Assembly (NCBI GenBank): GCA_002409965.1
Contig: DHON01000086.1
Coordinates: forward strand, 28,891-54,146
DNA length: 25,256 nt
Reading direction: 5' to 3'
From: Firmicutes bacterium UBA5389
GTDB taxonomy: Bacteria; Bacillota; DTU025
Part shown: positions 15,813 to 23,577 of the stretch, piece by piece
Layout: every line of letters begins with the position of its first letter
How positions within the stretch are numbered: position 1 is the stretch's first letter
Translations under genes and position numbers: made by a program
The notes under the pieces: model-generated
Databases searched by the model: none
Told to the model about the DNA's origin: nothing
The model's input: only the letters and a program-made list of their open reading frames with translations

Positions 15813-17450
15813 GTGAACTCTCTCTTGGTGATGGTTGTGACGTTCGCCCTGTATATCCTGGCGTACAACCTCTACGGAAAAAAGCTTGGCTCGAAGGTAT
15901 TCGAACTGGCAACCAAGAACATCACGCCTGCTGAGAAACACAACGATGGTGTGGACTACGTTCCTACCAACAAGTTCATCCTCGCCGGTCACCACTTTAC
16001 TTCTATCGCCGGCACTGGTCCCATCGTCGGCCCGGTGCTCGGGGTGATATGGGGATGGGTGCCTGCCCTGCTGTGGGTGGTCTTCGGATCCATCTTCGCA
16101 GGCGCGGTGCACGACTTCGGAGCTCTGGTGCTCTCGATGCGCCACGATGGCAGATCCATCGGCGATATCACTGGAACTGTCGTGAATCCTCGCACAAGGT
16201 CGCTCTTCTTCCTGATCATCTTCTTCTGTTTGTGGATCGTAATAGCCATATTCGCAATCCTCATGGCAAACCTGTTCGTCCAGTATCCGCAGTGCGTCTT
16301 CCCGATCTGGATCGAGATCGTGATAGCTATGACTCTGTCGTGGTACCTCTACGAGAAGAAGGGGAGCCTCCTCGTGGGGTCAATCGCTGCCATAGTCGCG
16401 ATGTACGTCACGATCTGGATCGGTCTGTTCATCCCGGTGGCCCTCAGCAAGGCCGCATGGCTCATCATAATCATGATCTACGTGTTCTTCGCCTCGACCA
16501 TGCCCGTCCAGCGCCTCTTGCAGCCGCGCGACTACATCAACGCGCTGGAGTTGGGCGTGGCTATGATCCTGCTCATTGTTGGGATAATCGTCCGGCCTCT
16601 GCCCATAGTCGCGCCCGCGGTAATATCGGCACCGGCCGGAGCGCCTCCCATGCTCCCATTCCTGTTCATAACCATAGCCTGCGGCGCCATATCCGGCTTC
16701 CACTGCCTAGTGTCGAGCGGCACCAGCTCCAAGCAGATCGACAAGGAGCCCAACGCGCTGGCGGTGGGGTACGGAGGCATGCTGCTTGAGGCCGCCCTGG
16801 CCACGTTGGTGATCATCGCGGTCACTACCGGAGTTTCCAAGGAAGCATGGCTCACCACCTACGCGAACTACGCAAAAGTCCCCACGCTTCCCACGTTTGC
16901 CGAAGGAGGCGCAAGGATAGTCGAAACCCTGGGCATATCAAAAGCGATGTCGCTCAACATATTGGCCGTCTTCATGGTCAGCTTCGCCAGCACCACAATC
17001 GATACAGCCACACGCTTGCAGCGTTACGTGATCTCCGAGTTCGGCGACAGCATCGGGCAGAAGTGGCTCGACAACAAGTACATCGCAGCTGGGATCGCGG
17101 TGGTCAGCGCCTACCTGCTGGCCTTCCGCGGCAGCGCCAACGTGCTATGGCCTCTGTTCGGCGCCACCAACCAGTTGCTTGCAGGTCTGGCGTTGCTCAC
17201 AATCACCGTGTATCTGGCGGAGAACAGCAAACCCACCCAGTACACCATGATCCCGATGATATTCATGATATTCATAACCACCTGGGGCATGGTGGCCAAC
17301 TTGCTTAGCTATATGGCAAAGGGCAACATGCTCCTCAGCATAATAGACGGGGTCATCATCGTTCTGGAAATATGGATGATCGTGGAGGCCATCACCGTGC
17401 TCGGCAAGGTGAAGCAAGGACGGCTTGGACAGCCCAACATGAAGGCCTGA
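15813..17450 (+). CDS. cstA: CstA-family carbon starvation / pyruvate-peptide transporter
   Basis: A 545-residue polytopic membrane protein with roughly 14-16 hydrophobic segments. Family signatures include DGVDYVPTNKFILAGHHFTSIAGTGPIVGPVLG (46-77), AGAVHDFGALVLSMRHDGRSIGDI, a SGFHCLVSSGTSSKQI block near residue 310, and FASTTIDTATRLQRYVI. It is of the short CstA type, lacking the longer C-terminal part of E. coli CstA. CstA proteins import pyruvate or small peptides during carbon limitation. The GTG start is supported by GGAGGTGA 6 nt upstream. The LysR gene precedes it, and the window also encodes oligoendopeptidase F and an aminopeptidase, so peptide or pyruvate uptake fits the likely lifestyle. 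Confidence 0.93.
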   Translation: MNSLLVMVVTFALYILAYNLYGKKLGSKVFELATKNITPAEKHNDGVDYVPTNKFILAGHHFTSIAGTGPIVGPVLGVIWGWVPALLWVVFGSIFAGAVHDFGALVLSMRHDGRSIGDITGTVVNPRTRSLFFLIIFFCLWIVIAIFAILMANLFVQYPQCVFPIWIEIVIAMTLSWYLYEKKGSLLVGSIAAIVAMYVTIWIGLFIPVALSKAAWLIIIMIYVFFASTMPVQRLLQPRDYINALELGVAMILLIVGIIVRPLPIVAPAVISAPAGAPPMLPFLFITIACGAISGFHCLVSSGTSSKQIDKEPNALAVGYGGMLLEAALATLVIIAVTTGVSKEAWLTTYANYAKVPTLPTFAEGGARIVETLGISKAMSLNILAVFMVSFASTTIDTATRLQRYVISEFGDSIGQKWLDNKYIAAGIAVVSAYLLAFRGSANVLWPLFGATNQLLAGLALLTITVYLAENSKPTQYTMIPMIFMIFITTWGMVANLLSYMAKGNMLLSIIDGVIIVLEIWMIVEAITVLGKVKQGRLGQPNMKA

Positions 17451-17481
17451 TGTGCTTGGCCTGGTGAACAAGTGATCTCAA

Positions 17482-17530
17482 GCGGCGGCCGATGAGGCGG
17501 CGAGATGCGCTCGCTCCTTCCGGCCGTCGC
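17482..17530. terminator. Strong hairpin between convergent cstA and murJ
   Basis: GCGGCGGCCG (17482-17491) pairs with CGGCCGTCGC (17521-17530) at nine of ten positions, and an inner stem GCGAG/CTCGC lies inside it. It occupies most of the 90-nt gap between two convergent genes, ending 10 nt short of the murJ stop codon. No T-run is present on either strand, so it may stop transcription in both directions only weakly or with Rho. Confidence 0.45.
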
Positions 17531-17540
17531 TTCGTTCGGC

Positions 17541-19199
17541 TCAACGCCCCTGCTTGCTGCGGCCGAGCCGACCGCGCACCGCGCCTGCGGCGAATGTGAG
17601 TTCCTCGCTTCGCAGCGCGGCGGCCACGACCAAGTACGCCGCCGCGCCCACGCCCACAGACGCCGCGAGCCGCAGTGCCTGCGCCATGATGCCGGACTGC
17701 GAAACACGCGCGGCGAACCACGGATCGAAGGCCGACACAGCCGCCCACATCACCGCGGTCGCAACCACCGACTTGGCAAGTGATGCCGCCAGGCTGTACT
17801 CGCCGTCCCTGGCAGATCGGGTCGCTCGGGAGGTCTGCCCCCAAGCGGCGTGGACGTGGACGTCCGGGCCAGCCAACGCGCTCTGGCGCTGCGATGCAGC
17901 CGCCCTGCGTCGCAATATGAGCTGCAGGATCATAAATGAAGCAATGGGCTGACAGGACGCCGCCAGCGAAAGCCCGGCGTGTTGCATGCTGCCCACAAGC
18001 GCCAGGCTGAGCAGAACGTTGACGCCCACGGCCCCAACGTTTACGAACACCGGGGTGATCGTGTCGTGAGTGGCATAGAAAGCCTTGGATGTGAGGTCGG
18101 CCAGGCCCATGAAGGGTATCCCGATAGCTGCATACACAAGCGCAACGGCAGTAGCGGAAGTGGCATCCGCCGTGAAAGCGCGTCTCTCAAACGCCAGCCG
18201 CACCACGGGCTCAGCCAGGATCATCAGGCCTGCCGCCATGGGCAGCAGTATGAAGAAGACGATTCCGACCGAGCGCTTGAAGGTTCTTGAGAATTCGGAC
18301 TTGTCCTCAGAGTAAAGACGGGCAAGCGTTGGGTAGAGGACGGTTATGAGAGCGGTTCCAAACACGCCCACCGGCAGCGCGACCAGCCGCTGTGAGTAGT
18401 TGAGATACGTAATCGACCCTTCGGGCAGGCGCGACGCCAGAGCTCGGATGACCAGCGCTCCCGCCTGCGATGCCGCGGTACCCAAGATAATTGGTCCGAT
18501 CAGCCGGCCTACCTGGCGCAACCCCCTATCCTTCCAGTCCACCGCGAACCGGTGCCTGTAGCCGCATGCGCGGAGAGCCGGCCACTGCACGGCCAGCATG
18601 CTCAGGGAGCCCAGGACAGTGCCAACGGCCACCGCCCCAATGCCGTGGCGTGGGCCAAATACCGTGATAGCGGTGATGATGATGATATTCTGAACGATGC
18701 CGGTAACGGCCGGCACCGTGAACTTGCCCATAGCGTGCAGAACGCCGGTTACACAGTGCGCCAGCACGGTCAGCACCGCAATCGGGAACAGGATGATGCT
18801 GAGCTCGACCGTGAGCGCAAATGTCTCTCCGGAGAACCCCGGCGCGACAAGCCTCACCACGGGACGCGCGAACACCATGCCCGCAACCATGACCACGCCT
18901 GAAACGATGAAGCACGCATTGATTATCGCACTTACCGAAGCGAACGCCGCCTCCCGGCCGCGTCGACGTTCCACATCCGCGAACACCGGCACCAGCGTGG
19001 TGGTGACAGCGGGTCCCACTCCCAACAGCATCAACGTTGGGATGACCATAGCCATCAGATACGCGTCGGTGGCATAGCTCGCCCCGAACTGCGCAGCGAA
19101 AGACGTCTCCCGCAAGAAGCCCAGTATCTTGCTGGCCACCGTGCCAAGCGCCACTATGCCTGCGAATTTGGCGAGACTACCATTGGACTTATCTGCCAC
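17541..19199 (-). CDS. murJ: Lipid II flippase MurJ
   Basis: A 552-residue MurJ/MviN-family membrane protein with about 14 transmembrane segments. It moves the peptidoglycan precursor lipid II across the cytoplasmic membrane. The N-terminus has VASKILGFLRETSFAAQFGASYATDAYLMA, the family start motif, followed by VPVFADVERRRGREAAF. Later blocks are YLNYSQRLVALPVGVFGTALITVLYPTLARL and FYATHDTITPVFVNVGAVGVNVLLSLALVG. A longer hydrophilic loop (about residues 435-465) sits before the last two helices. The start is GTG, with GGAGAAG about 10 nt upstream. The gene stands alone: cstA converges on it and repeats begin about 95 nt upstream, so its promoter lies at or near the edge of the first alpha repeat. 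Confidence 0.92.
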   Translation of the reverse strand: MADKSNGSLAKFAGIVALGTVASKILGFLRETSFAAQFGASYATDAYLMAMVIPTLMLLGVGPAVTTTLVPVFADVERRRGREAAFASVSAIINACFIVSGVVMVAGMVFARPVVRLVAPGFSGETFALTVELSIILFPIAVLTVLAHCVTGVLHAMGKFTVPAVTGIVQNIIIITAITVFGPRHGIGAVAVGTVLGSLSMLAVQWPALRACGYRHRFAVDWKDRGLRQVGRLIGPIILGTAASQAGALVIRALASRLPEGSITYLNYSQRLVALPVGVFGTALITVLYPTLARLYSEDKSEFSRTFKRSVGIVFFILLPMAAGLMILAEPVVRLAFERRAFTADATSATAVALVYAAIGIPFMGLADLTSKAFYATHDTITPVFVNVGAVGVNVLLSLALVGSMQHAGLSLAASCQPIASFMILQLILRRRAAASQRQSALAGPDVHVHAAWGQTSRATRSARDGEYSLAASLAKSVVATAVMWAAVSAFDPWFAARVSQSGIMAQALRLAASVGVGAAAYLVVAAALRSEELTFAAGAVRGRLGRSKQGR

Positions 19200-19292
19200 A
19201 GCCTACACTTCTCCATTCACGCCGAGCCCGGTCGAGTGCCGACACCCAGCAGACACCAGTTTACCACAGGCAGGCGGCAACTTCGAGTCACC

Positions 19293-19570
19293 TGCCGGGG
19301 TCACAGCAGGGATCCGCCGAAGTCGCGCTAGCCCTGCAGACCGCATGTCTTGGCCGCTCGTGTGACTCGCGGATGGTCGCGAACCTCGATCAAAAGAGGT
19401 TGGCGCTGGACCGAGACTGAGGCGAGACCGAGACACGGCGGACGTACCCGCGTTGAGCTGCGGTTTCCTGAAAGAACAGCAAAGACCATGACGGGAGCTT
19501 GAGGGCAATGCGGGCGTCTGCGAGGCTGACAGTTGATAATCACTCGGTACCTGAAGCCGATTCTCACGAA
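19293..19570. repeat. Dispersed repeat alpha, copy 1
   Basis: A non-coding segment that begins CACCTGCCGGGGTCACAGCA and shares landmarks with 20084-20308 and 24845-24971. These are the GGGGTCACAGCAGGGATCCG start (copies 1 and 2), the GACTGAGGCG-GACCG block (all three), and GCAATGCGG followed by CGGTACCTG near the end (copies 1 and 2). Copies 1 and 3 also share a long block around GCATGTCTTGGCCGCTC. Short frames cross it on both strands but none looks like a gene. It lies just upstream of murJ. Confidence 0.7.
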
Positions 19571-19854
19571 CGGCCTGAAGGCCGCATAGTTGGTCTGTTG
19601 AGCTTACCCCCGCCTTCCTGCTTCCCGAAATCGCGGCCACTCCACAGACGTAATCCAGCCGTTGAGCAGGCTGCGCATGGCACAACCTGGGATGCTCGTT
19701 TTTTGACGGAAGTTTCGCGGATAACGTCTAAAGGTGAACACAGGTGCATTCATTATTGAACACAGGTGCATTCATTATTGAGCACATGCAAGCACATAGA
19801 GGCAAAGCCCTGGCTGAATCCACCATAGAGCCGATACCCGCTAGCATGTTATGG
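19571..19854. repeat. Dispersed repeat beta, copy 1
   Basis: About 284 nt, with a second copy at 24972-25256 in the same orientation; the two agree at about nine of ten positions by eye. It contains a tandem pair of the 22-nt unit GAACACAGGTGCATTCATTA+TT at 19736-19757 and 19758-19779, and ends GATACCCGCTAGCATGTTAT+GG. No frame looks like a real gene. It directly follows alpha copy 1, as beta copy 2 follows alpha copy 3, so alpha-beta behaves as one unit. Confidence 0.8.
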
Positions 19855-20083
19855 GAATTCGCGAGCTGGAGGCGCGCCGGAGGGCAAAAACGTGTCTGCA
19901 ACTGGTGGTAACAAGGGTGTATTTGGGTCACATGCTCGCTTTTTGCAGCGTCCGCGTCCGAATGTGAGCACGTGGCCCGTGCCTTTTGTCAAATATTGCG
20001 CACCCCAGTTCTTGCCACGCACCTGGGCATGCAGCCAACCACGCTCAGCCACGCAGAGGACAACTTTGACGAGGTCCTGCGGG
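19855..20083. other. Unassigned segment between repeats
   Basis: About 230 nt between beta copy 1 and alpha copy 2. A 79-codon frame on the minus strand runs across it from a GTG inside the repeat edge to a stop at the beta boundary, but its composition and lack of a ribosome binding site give no support for a gene. I see no RNA gene or promoter that I can name. Confidence 0.4.
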
Positions 20084-20308
20084 GTCACCTTCCGGGGTCA
20101 CAGCAGGGATCCGTCGAAGTCGCGCAGGCGTTGTGGTTTGCGTGCTAGACCGCTGGCAGGCCTTACGAATGGTCGCGGTCGCGGTTGCGGCCGCGGCCGA
20201 AAAGCGCCAAGGGCTGGGCCGGGACTGAGGCGCGACCGGGGCGCGACCGGGGTGCGACAAGGAGGCAATGCGGACGTAGGCGATGTTGACAGATGGCAAT
20301 TATCCGGT
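20084..20308. repeat. Dispersed repeat alpha, copy 2
   Basis: Starts with CACCTTCCGGGGTCACAGCA and follows the same order of landmarks as copy 1, including GGGATCCG(T/C)CGAAGTCGCGC, GGACTGAGGCGCGACCGGGG and GCAATGCGGACGT, ending at CCGGT just before three 32-nt units. The GCGACCGGGG element is doubled here. It has no adjacent beta element, unlike copies 1 and 3. Confidence 0.6.
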
Positions 20309-20404
20309 ACCTGTTGTACTCGGTGCAGGTTATTTTTGACACCTGTTGCGCCTGGAGCAGGTCCCATAAAACACCTGTTGCACACATAACAGGTCGCGCC
20401 GGAC
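20309..20404. repeat. Three tandem 32-nt units, each with an ACCTG...CAGGT dyad
   Basis: Units occupy 20309-20340, 20341-20372 and 20373-20404. Every unit starts ACCTGTTG, has CAGGT at unit positions 18-22 and ends in AC; the other bases vary. The third has the longest arms, ACCTGTT with AACAGGT. Identical spacing of three dyads at 32 bp, close to three helical turns, with non-conserved filler, suggests protein binding sites or a stem-loop array rather than a simple slippage repeat. Confidence 0.7.
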
Positions 20405-20618
20405 CACGCAGATCATGCATGGCCTAGCCGGCGAGGCGTCCAGGCTCATGGGACCGACGCGGCTTTCGCAGGACCCTGGGTCGCCCTGCGCCCTGGCGTC
20501 CTGGAGGCTCGGGGAGTTGCGGCGGATTGCCGGATCCCTCCGGGATCACAGGGGAATCTGACTGGAAGTCGAATACTGTGCTATCCGGAGAACCCTGATC
20601 CGAGGTGGGAGGCGCCAT
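20405..20618. other. Unassigned segment before the larC remnant
   Basis: About 214 nt with no gene that I can support. GATCCC and GGGATC around 20533-20547 form a small perfect stem with a TCC loop, and the following bases faintly resemble the start of an alpha repeat. GGGAGG at about 20607-20612 with two ATGs 7-10 nt downstream looks like the surviving translation start of larC, but it is now out of frame with the remaining coding sequence. Confidence 0.35.
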
Positions 20619-21107
20619 ATGATGCGTGGATCTATAGCATGACTCTGGGCGCTCTGATCGATGCAGGGCTGCGCCCAGCTCGAACAGGGCGGACTCGACC
20701 ATTTCGATCTGGTGACCAGCAGGGTGCTGAGGAAGGGCATCAGCGGCACACACGTCGAGGTCGTCACGGCCCATGCCCGCGAGGGGCACGACCACGATGG
20801 CCATCACGGCCACCACCACCATGACCACGATGGCCACGACCATCACGTTCACGTTCACGATCACGATCACGATAGCCATGACCACACGCATGATCACGAA
20901 GCGCCGTTCAGGAACCTTCCAGCCATCGAGGCGCTCCTCGACGCGCGCGTCAAAGTGGCTCGATTGGGCGATGCGGTCACTAATGCCGCGCCCGAATACG
21001 AGGACTGCAAGAGGCTTGCCGAAAAGCATGGAGTCCCTCTGAAAGCCGTGTATGATGAAGCGAAGATGCGGGCCTGCCCCGGCGCGCTTCGACTCACGCG
21101 CCAATAG
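20619..21107 (+). pseudogene. larC: Remnant of larC (nickel-pincer cofactor synthesis protein), frameshifted and internally deleted
   Basis: LarC inserts nickel into the pyridinium pincer cofactor of lactate racemase. The remnant shows MTLGALIDAG (20639-20668), a LarC N-terminal landmark, then a frame change into QLEQGGLDHFDLVTSRVLRKGISGTHVEVV, a long His/Asp-rich stretch (about 20787-20898) and FRNLPAIEALLDA. That is joined directly to RVKVARLGDAVTNAAPEYED and CKRLAEKHGVPLKAVYDEA, which belong to the LarC C-terminus, so some 250 central residues are missing. The usual FSGISGD before MTLG is also lost although a GGGAGG-ATG start survives upstream. LarC is split by programmed frameshifting in some lactobacilli, but the break here is elsewhere and the central deletion argues for decay. 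It lies among repeats and converges on pepF. Confidence 0.8.
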
Positions 21108-21134
21108 CCGGTCCGCATCTGGGTCAGTCGATCA

Positions 21135-22934
21135 CTAGAAACTCTGTACAAGCTCGTCCACAACGCGCCCCACGTAGTCTGTTGCGCGCCGTACAGTTGC
21201 CTCGTCCTCCAAGTCCACTCCGGCCATTTTCGCTAACTCGAGCGGCTTCATCGTACTCCCGGCCTTCAGAACTTCAACCCAGCGCTTGGCCACAGCCTCG
21301 CCGTCTTGAGCCAGGTTCTCGGCGACCAATGTAGCGGTAACTAGCCCGGCTGAGTAGGTGTAGGAGTAGAGGCCCATGTAGTAGTGGGGCTGGCGCATCC
21401 ATGTCAGGCGAGCGCCGTTGTCGATCTGGACGACTCCGTCCCAGTATTCCTCCAGAATTTTCCCCTTGAGCTGCGACAGAAGCGCCGCCGTGACTGGGCT
21501 GCCTTCCTCGGCAAGCGCGTACACCCGCCTTGTGAGTTCTGCCTCGAGCATGTGCCGGACGAAGTTGTGGTAGTAAGTGGCCAGCATCTGCATGAGCACC
21601 CAGCGTCGCATCTGCCTGTCGCACTTCTGGCCCAGGATGTGCTGCGCCAGAAGTAGTTCGTTGAACGTGGAAGGCGCCTCCACGAAGACCACCGATATGT
21701 CGGTGTTGACTAGCCGCTGGTTGCGCGAGGAGAACACCATGTGTACAGCGTGGCCCAACTCATGCGCGATGGTGAACACCGACCTCATGTTGGCGCCCCA
21801 CGTAGCCAGGATGTACGGGTGCACATCGTAGACAGGCGCGCAGAACGCCCCAGTGGACTTGCCGATGTTGTCGGCCCGATCGATCCACCTTCCCTCCAGA
21901 GCGGACTGCACAATCTGGGCGTACTCGTCCCCCATAACCTGTACAGAATCGAGGATGAGTCTCGCCCCTTCTTCATACGTGGTGTCCGACTGAAAGCCCG
22001 GGTCAAGCGGGGCCTCGATATCGCAGTACATCACCTGATCCAAACCCAAAACCCGCTTGCGCAGCTCCACGTAACGGCGCATGTGCGGGGCGAGGCCGGC
22101 CTGAACCGTCTGTAGAAGGTTGTGGTAGAACTCCCCCGATACCTCCTGCCCGTGGAGGAGCATGTGAGTAGCCGACTCGTATCCCCTGACGCGCGCCATG
22201 GCGACGTTCTTCTTGATCTCCGACCCGAAAGTGCCGCCAAAGGCGTTCTGGTAGCGCTTCAGCCCGTTGGCGAACGATGAGTAGGCATTGCGGCGGAGAA
22301 CGGCGTCCGGCGATATCTCCAGCTTCTCTTCATAGGTAGCGAACGCGATGGAGACTTCCCGACCCTCCGAGTCGCGCGCAGGCTCAAAGAGCATGTCTCC
22401 GCTCTTGGCCAGCTGGTAGATGGTCTCCGGCGCGCCGAACACTTCGCTCAGAGCGGCTAGAGCTGCCTCAGTCTCTTGAGACAGCACGTACGGCCTGTCG
22501 GCCAGTATACGCTCCAACCGTCGACGAAACTCCCCCAAGCCTGGCTCGCCCTGCAGATACTGCTCCACGGCCCCCTCAGGCAACGCAAGTATCTCCGGCT
22601 CTATGAAGGCGATCGCCGACCCCACCTTCGCCTGGGCGGACGCCATTCGCCCCATCATCCCCTGGTTCACAGGGTTCGACCCGTCTTCAGAGAAGCGAAG
22701 AAATGCGTACGTGCCTACCCTAAGCATCCTCATCATGAGCCGTTCCATGGCCTCAAAGCACTCGAGGAGCATTCCCGCCCCTTCAGCGAGCCGCCCGCGA
22801 TAGGCAGCCACAGAAGCGATATCAGCCAGCGCCGCGTCGAGCTCGTTTTGCCAATCGCCAGCTGTGGCGAACAGATCCTCAAGTTTCCACGTTTCATCCG
22901 TGGGCACGTCCGCGCGCAACAGTCTCTGCGTCAT
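21135..22934 (-). CDS. pepF: Oligoendopeptidase F (M3 family)
   Basis: A 599-residue zinc metallopeptidase that cuts oligopeptides in the cytoplasm. The zinc site is HELGH (391-395), with the third ligand Glu419 in VEAPSTFNE. The N-terminal TDETWKLEDLFATAGDWQNEL, the GYESATHMLL region (251-260) and PHYYMGLYSYTYSAGLV near the C-terminus are PepF features. The ATG at 22934 is preferred because GGGAG lies about 9 nt upstream and homologues start near this point; the longer frame adds 18 residues without support. It follows the selenium-associated genes by 70 nt and may be read from the same transcript. It fits peptide use suggested by CstA and the S58 peptidase. Confidence 0.94.
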   Translation of the reverse strand: MTQRLLRADVPTDETWKLEDLFATAGDWQNELDAALADIASVAAYRGRLAEGAGMLLECFEAMERLMMRMLRVGTYAFLRFSEDGSNPVNQGMMGRMASAQAKVGSAIAFIEPEILALPEGAVEQYLQGEPGLGEFRRRLERILADRPYVLSQETEAALAALSEVFGAPETIYQLAKSGDMLFEPARDSEGREVSIAFATYEEKLEISPDAVLRRNAYSSFANGLKRYQNAFGGTFGSEIKKNVAMARVRGYESATHMLLHGQEVSGEFYHNLLQTVQAGLAPHMRRYVELRKRVLGLDQVMYCDIEAPLDPGFQSDTTYEEGARLILDSVQVMGDEYAQIVQSALEGRWIDRADNIGKSTGAFCAPVYDVHPYILATWGANMRSVFTIAHELGHAVHMVFSSRNQRLVNTDISVVFVEAPSTFNELLLAQHILGQKCDRQMRRWVLMQMLATYYHNFVRHMLEAELTRRVYALAEEGSPVTAALLSQLKGKILEEYWDGVVQIDNGARLTWMRQPHYYMGLYSYTYSAGLVTATLVAENLAQDGEAVAKRWVEVLKAGSTMKPLELAKMAGVDLEDEATVRRATDYVGRVVDELVQSF

Positions 22935-23004
22935 ACCATCGACTCCCTTCGATAAGAAAAGGCGCTCGTATGGTATTATCTTCATCACCGGCTACGCTTT
23001 TCCT

Positions 23005-23334
23005 TCATACAGACGAGTCATTGTTCTCGCAGATCAGCTCGTAGCGACCGCCTGATCCGAGCGCGAACACCGCCTCGTAGTCTACGCCCCCGCGCTCCAG
23101 CTCCCGCGCCACGTCTGGGCCGTGCAGGATATCGTCTGCCCTGACCTCCACAGCCAGCCCGCAGCTGGAACTGACTTGCCTCGGAACGGGCATGACGTGA
23201 ATCTCGCGCCCCGGCCCCCGCATGAGGCTCTCGCACTTGAACGCGTGATGAACATTGGGGAAGGAGATCAGAAACACCGGCGCCGAGCCGGGTTGCGCAT
23301 CGCCCTCGCCCACGCTACGCCCGCCCCTTTGCAT
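23005..23334 (-). CDS. DUF3343 protein (putative Se/S carrier-like)
   Basis: A protein of about 109 residues with the DUF3343 core: FLISFPNVHHAFKCESLM, then IHVMPVPRQVSSSCGLAVEV with the conserved Cys, then a short C-terminal segment. This family is often found beside yedE/yedF in selenium-using anaerobes and is proposed to carry reduced sulfur or selenium on its cysteine; its biochemistry is not established. The ATG at 23334 overlaps the TusA-like gene by 20 nt but has no good ribosome binding site. A GTG at 23313, one base after that gene's stop and behind GGGGCGGG, is an equally possible start and would shorten the protein by seven residues. It is third in the yedE-led set. Confidence 0.82.
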   Translation of the reverse strand: MQRGGRSVGEGDAQPGSAPVFLISFPNVHHAFKCESLMRGPGREIHVMPVPRQVSSSCGLAVEVRADDILHGPDVARELERGGVDYEAVFALGSGGRYELICENNDSSV

Positions 23335-23560
23335 GAATCCGGATGATGTAGCAGTCGCAGCCTTCTCCGTCCTCCCCCGCTTCGGAGCTGGCCTCCACAT
23401 CCACATCGCAGCCGCTATGGCGGGCGAACCGCGAAACGTTTTCCATGGCTGTGGCGTTGTCAACGAGAACCTGCACATCGCCGCAGCTATCTAGTGCTTT
23501 CTTGGTCATCACCACAGGCTGCGGGCAGGAAAGCCCGCGCGCATCTACACGATAAGCCAT
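23315..23560 (-). CDS. TusA/SirA-family sulfurtransferase-like protein (YedF N-domain type)
   Basis: An 81-residue single-domain protein. It begins VDARGLSCPQPVVMTKKAL, with the CPxP motif and Cys12 that carries persulfide (or perselenide) in this family, and continues with DVQVLVDNATAMENVSRFARHSGCDV. A Glu/Asp/Gly-rich stretch with a CDC near the end precedes the last strand. Full YedF has an added C-terminal DsrE-like domain of about 100 residues that is absent here; the neighbouring DUF3343 gene may stand in for it. AGGAGG lies 8 nt before the ATG, and the gene starts 17 nt after yedE stops. The context points to selenium handling rather than tRNA thiolation. Confidence 0.88.
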   Translation of the reverse strand: MAYRVDARGLSCPQPVVMTKKALDSCGDVQVLVDNATAMENVSRFARHSGCDVDVEASSEAGEDGEGCDCYIIRIHAKGRA

Positions 23561-23577
23561 TGTTTCATTCCTCCTGA

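Noticed and set aside
19849..20088. A 79-codon minus-strand frame between repeats
   Set aside because: It starts and ends in repeat edges, has no ribosome binding site and no recognisable features.
20309..20404. CRISPR array
   Set aside because: Only the dyad arms are conserved, the variable parts are about 9-10 nt, and no cas gene is nearby.
20424..21104. A 226-codon minus-strand frame rich in Val/Met/Ile
   Set aside because: Its repetitive core is simply the reverse of the His/Asp codons of the larC remnant.
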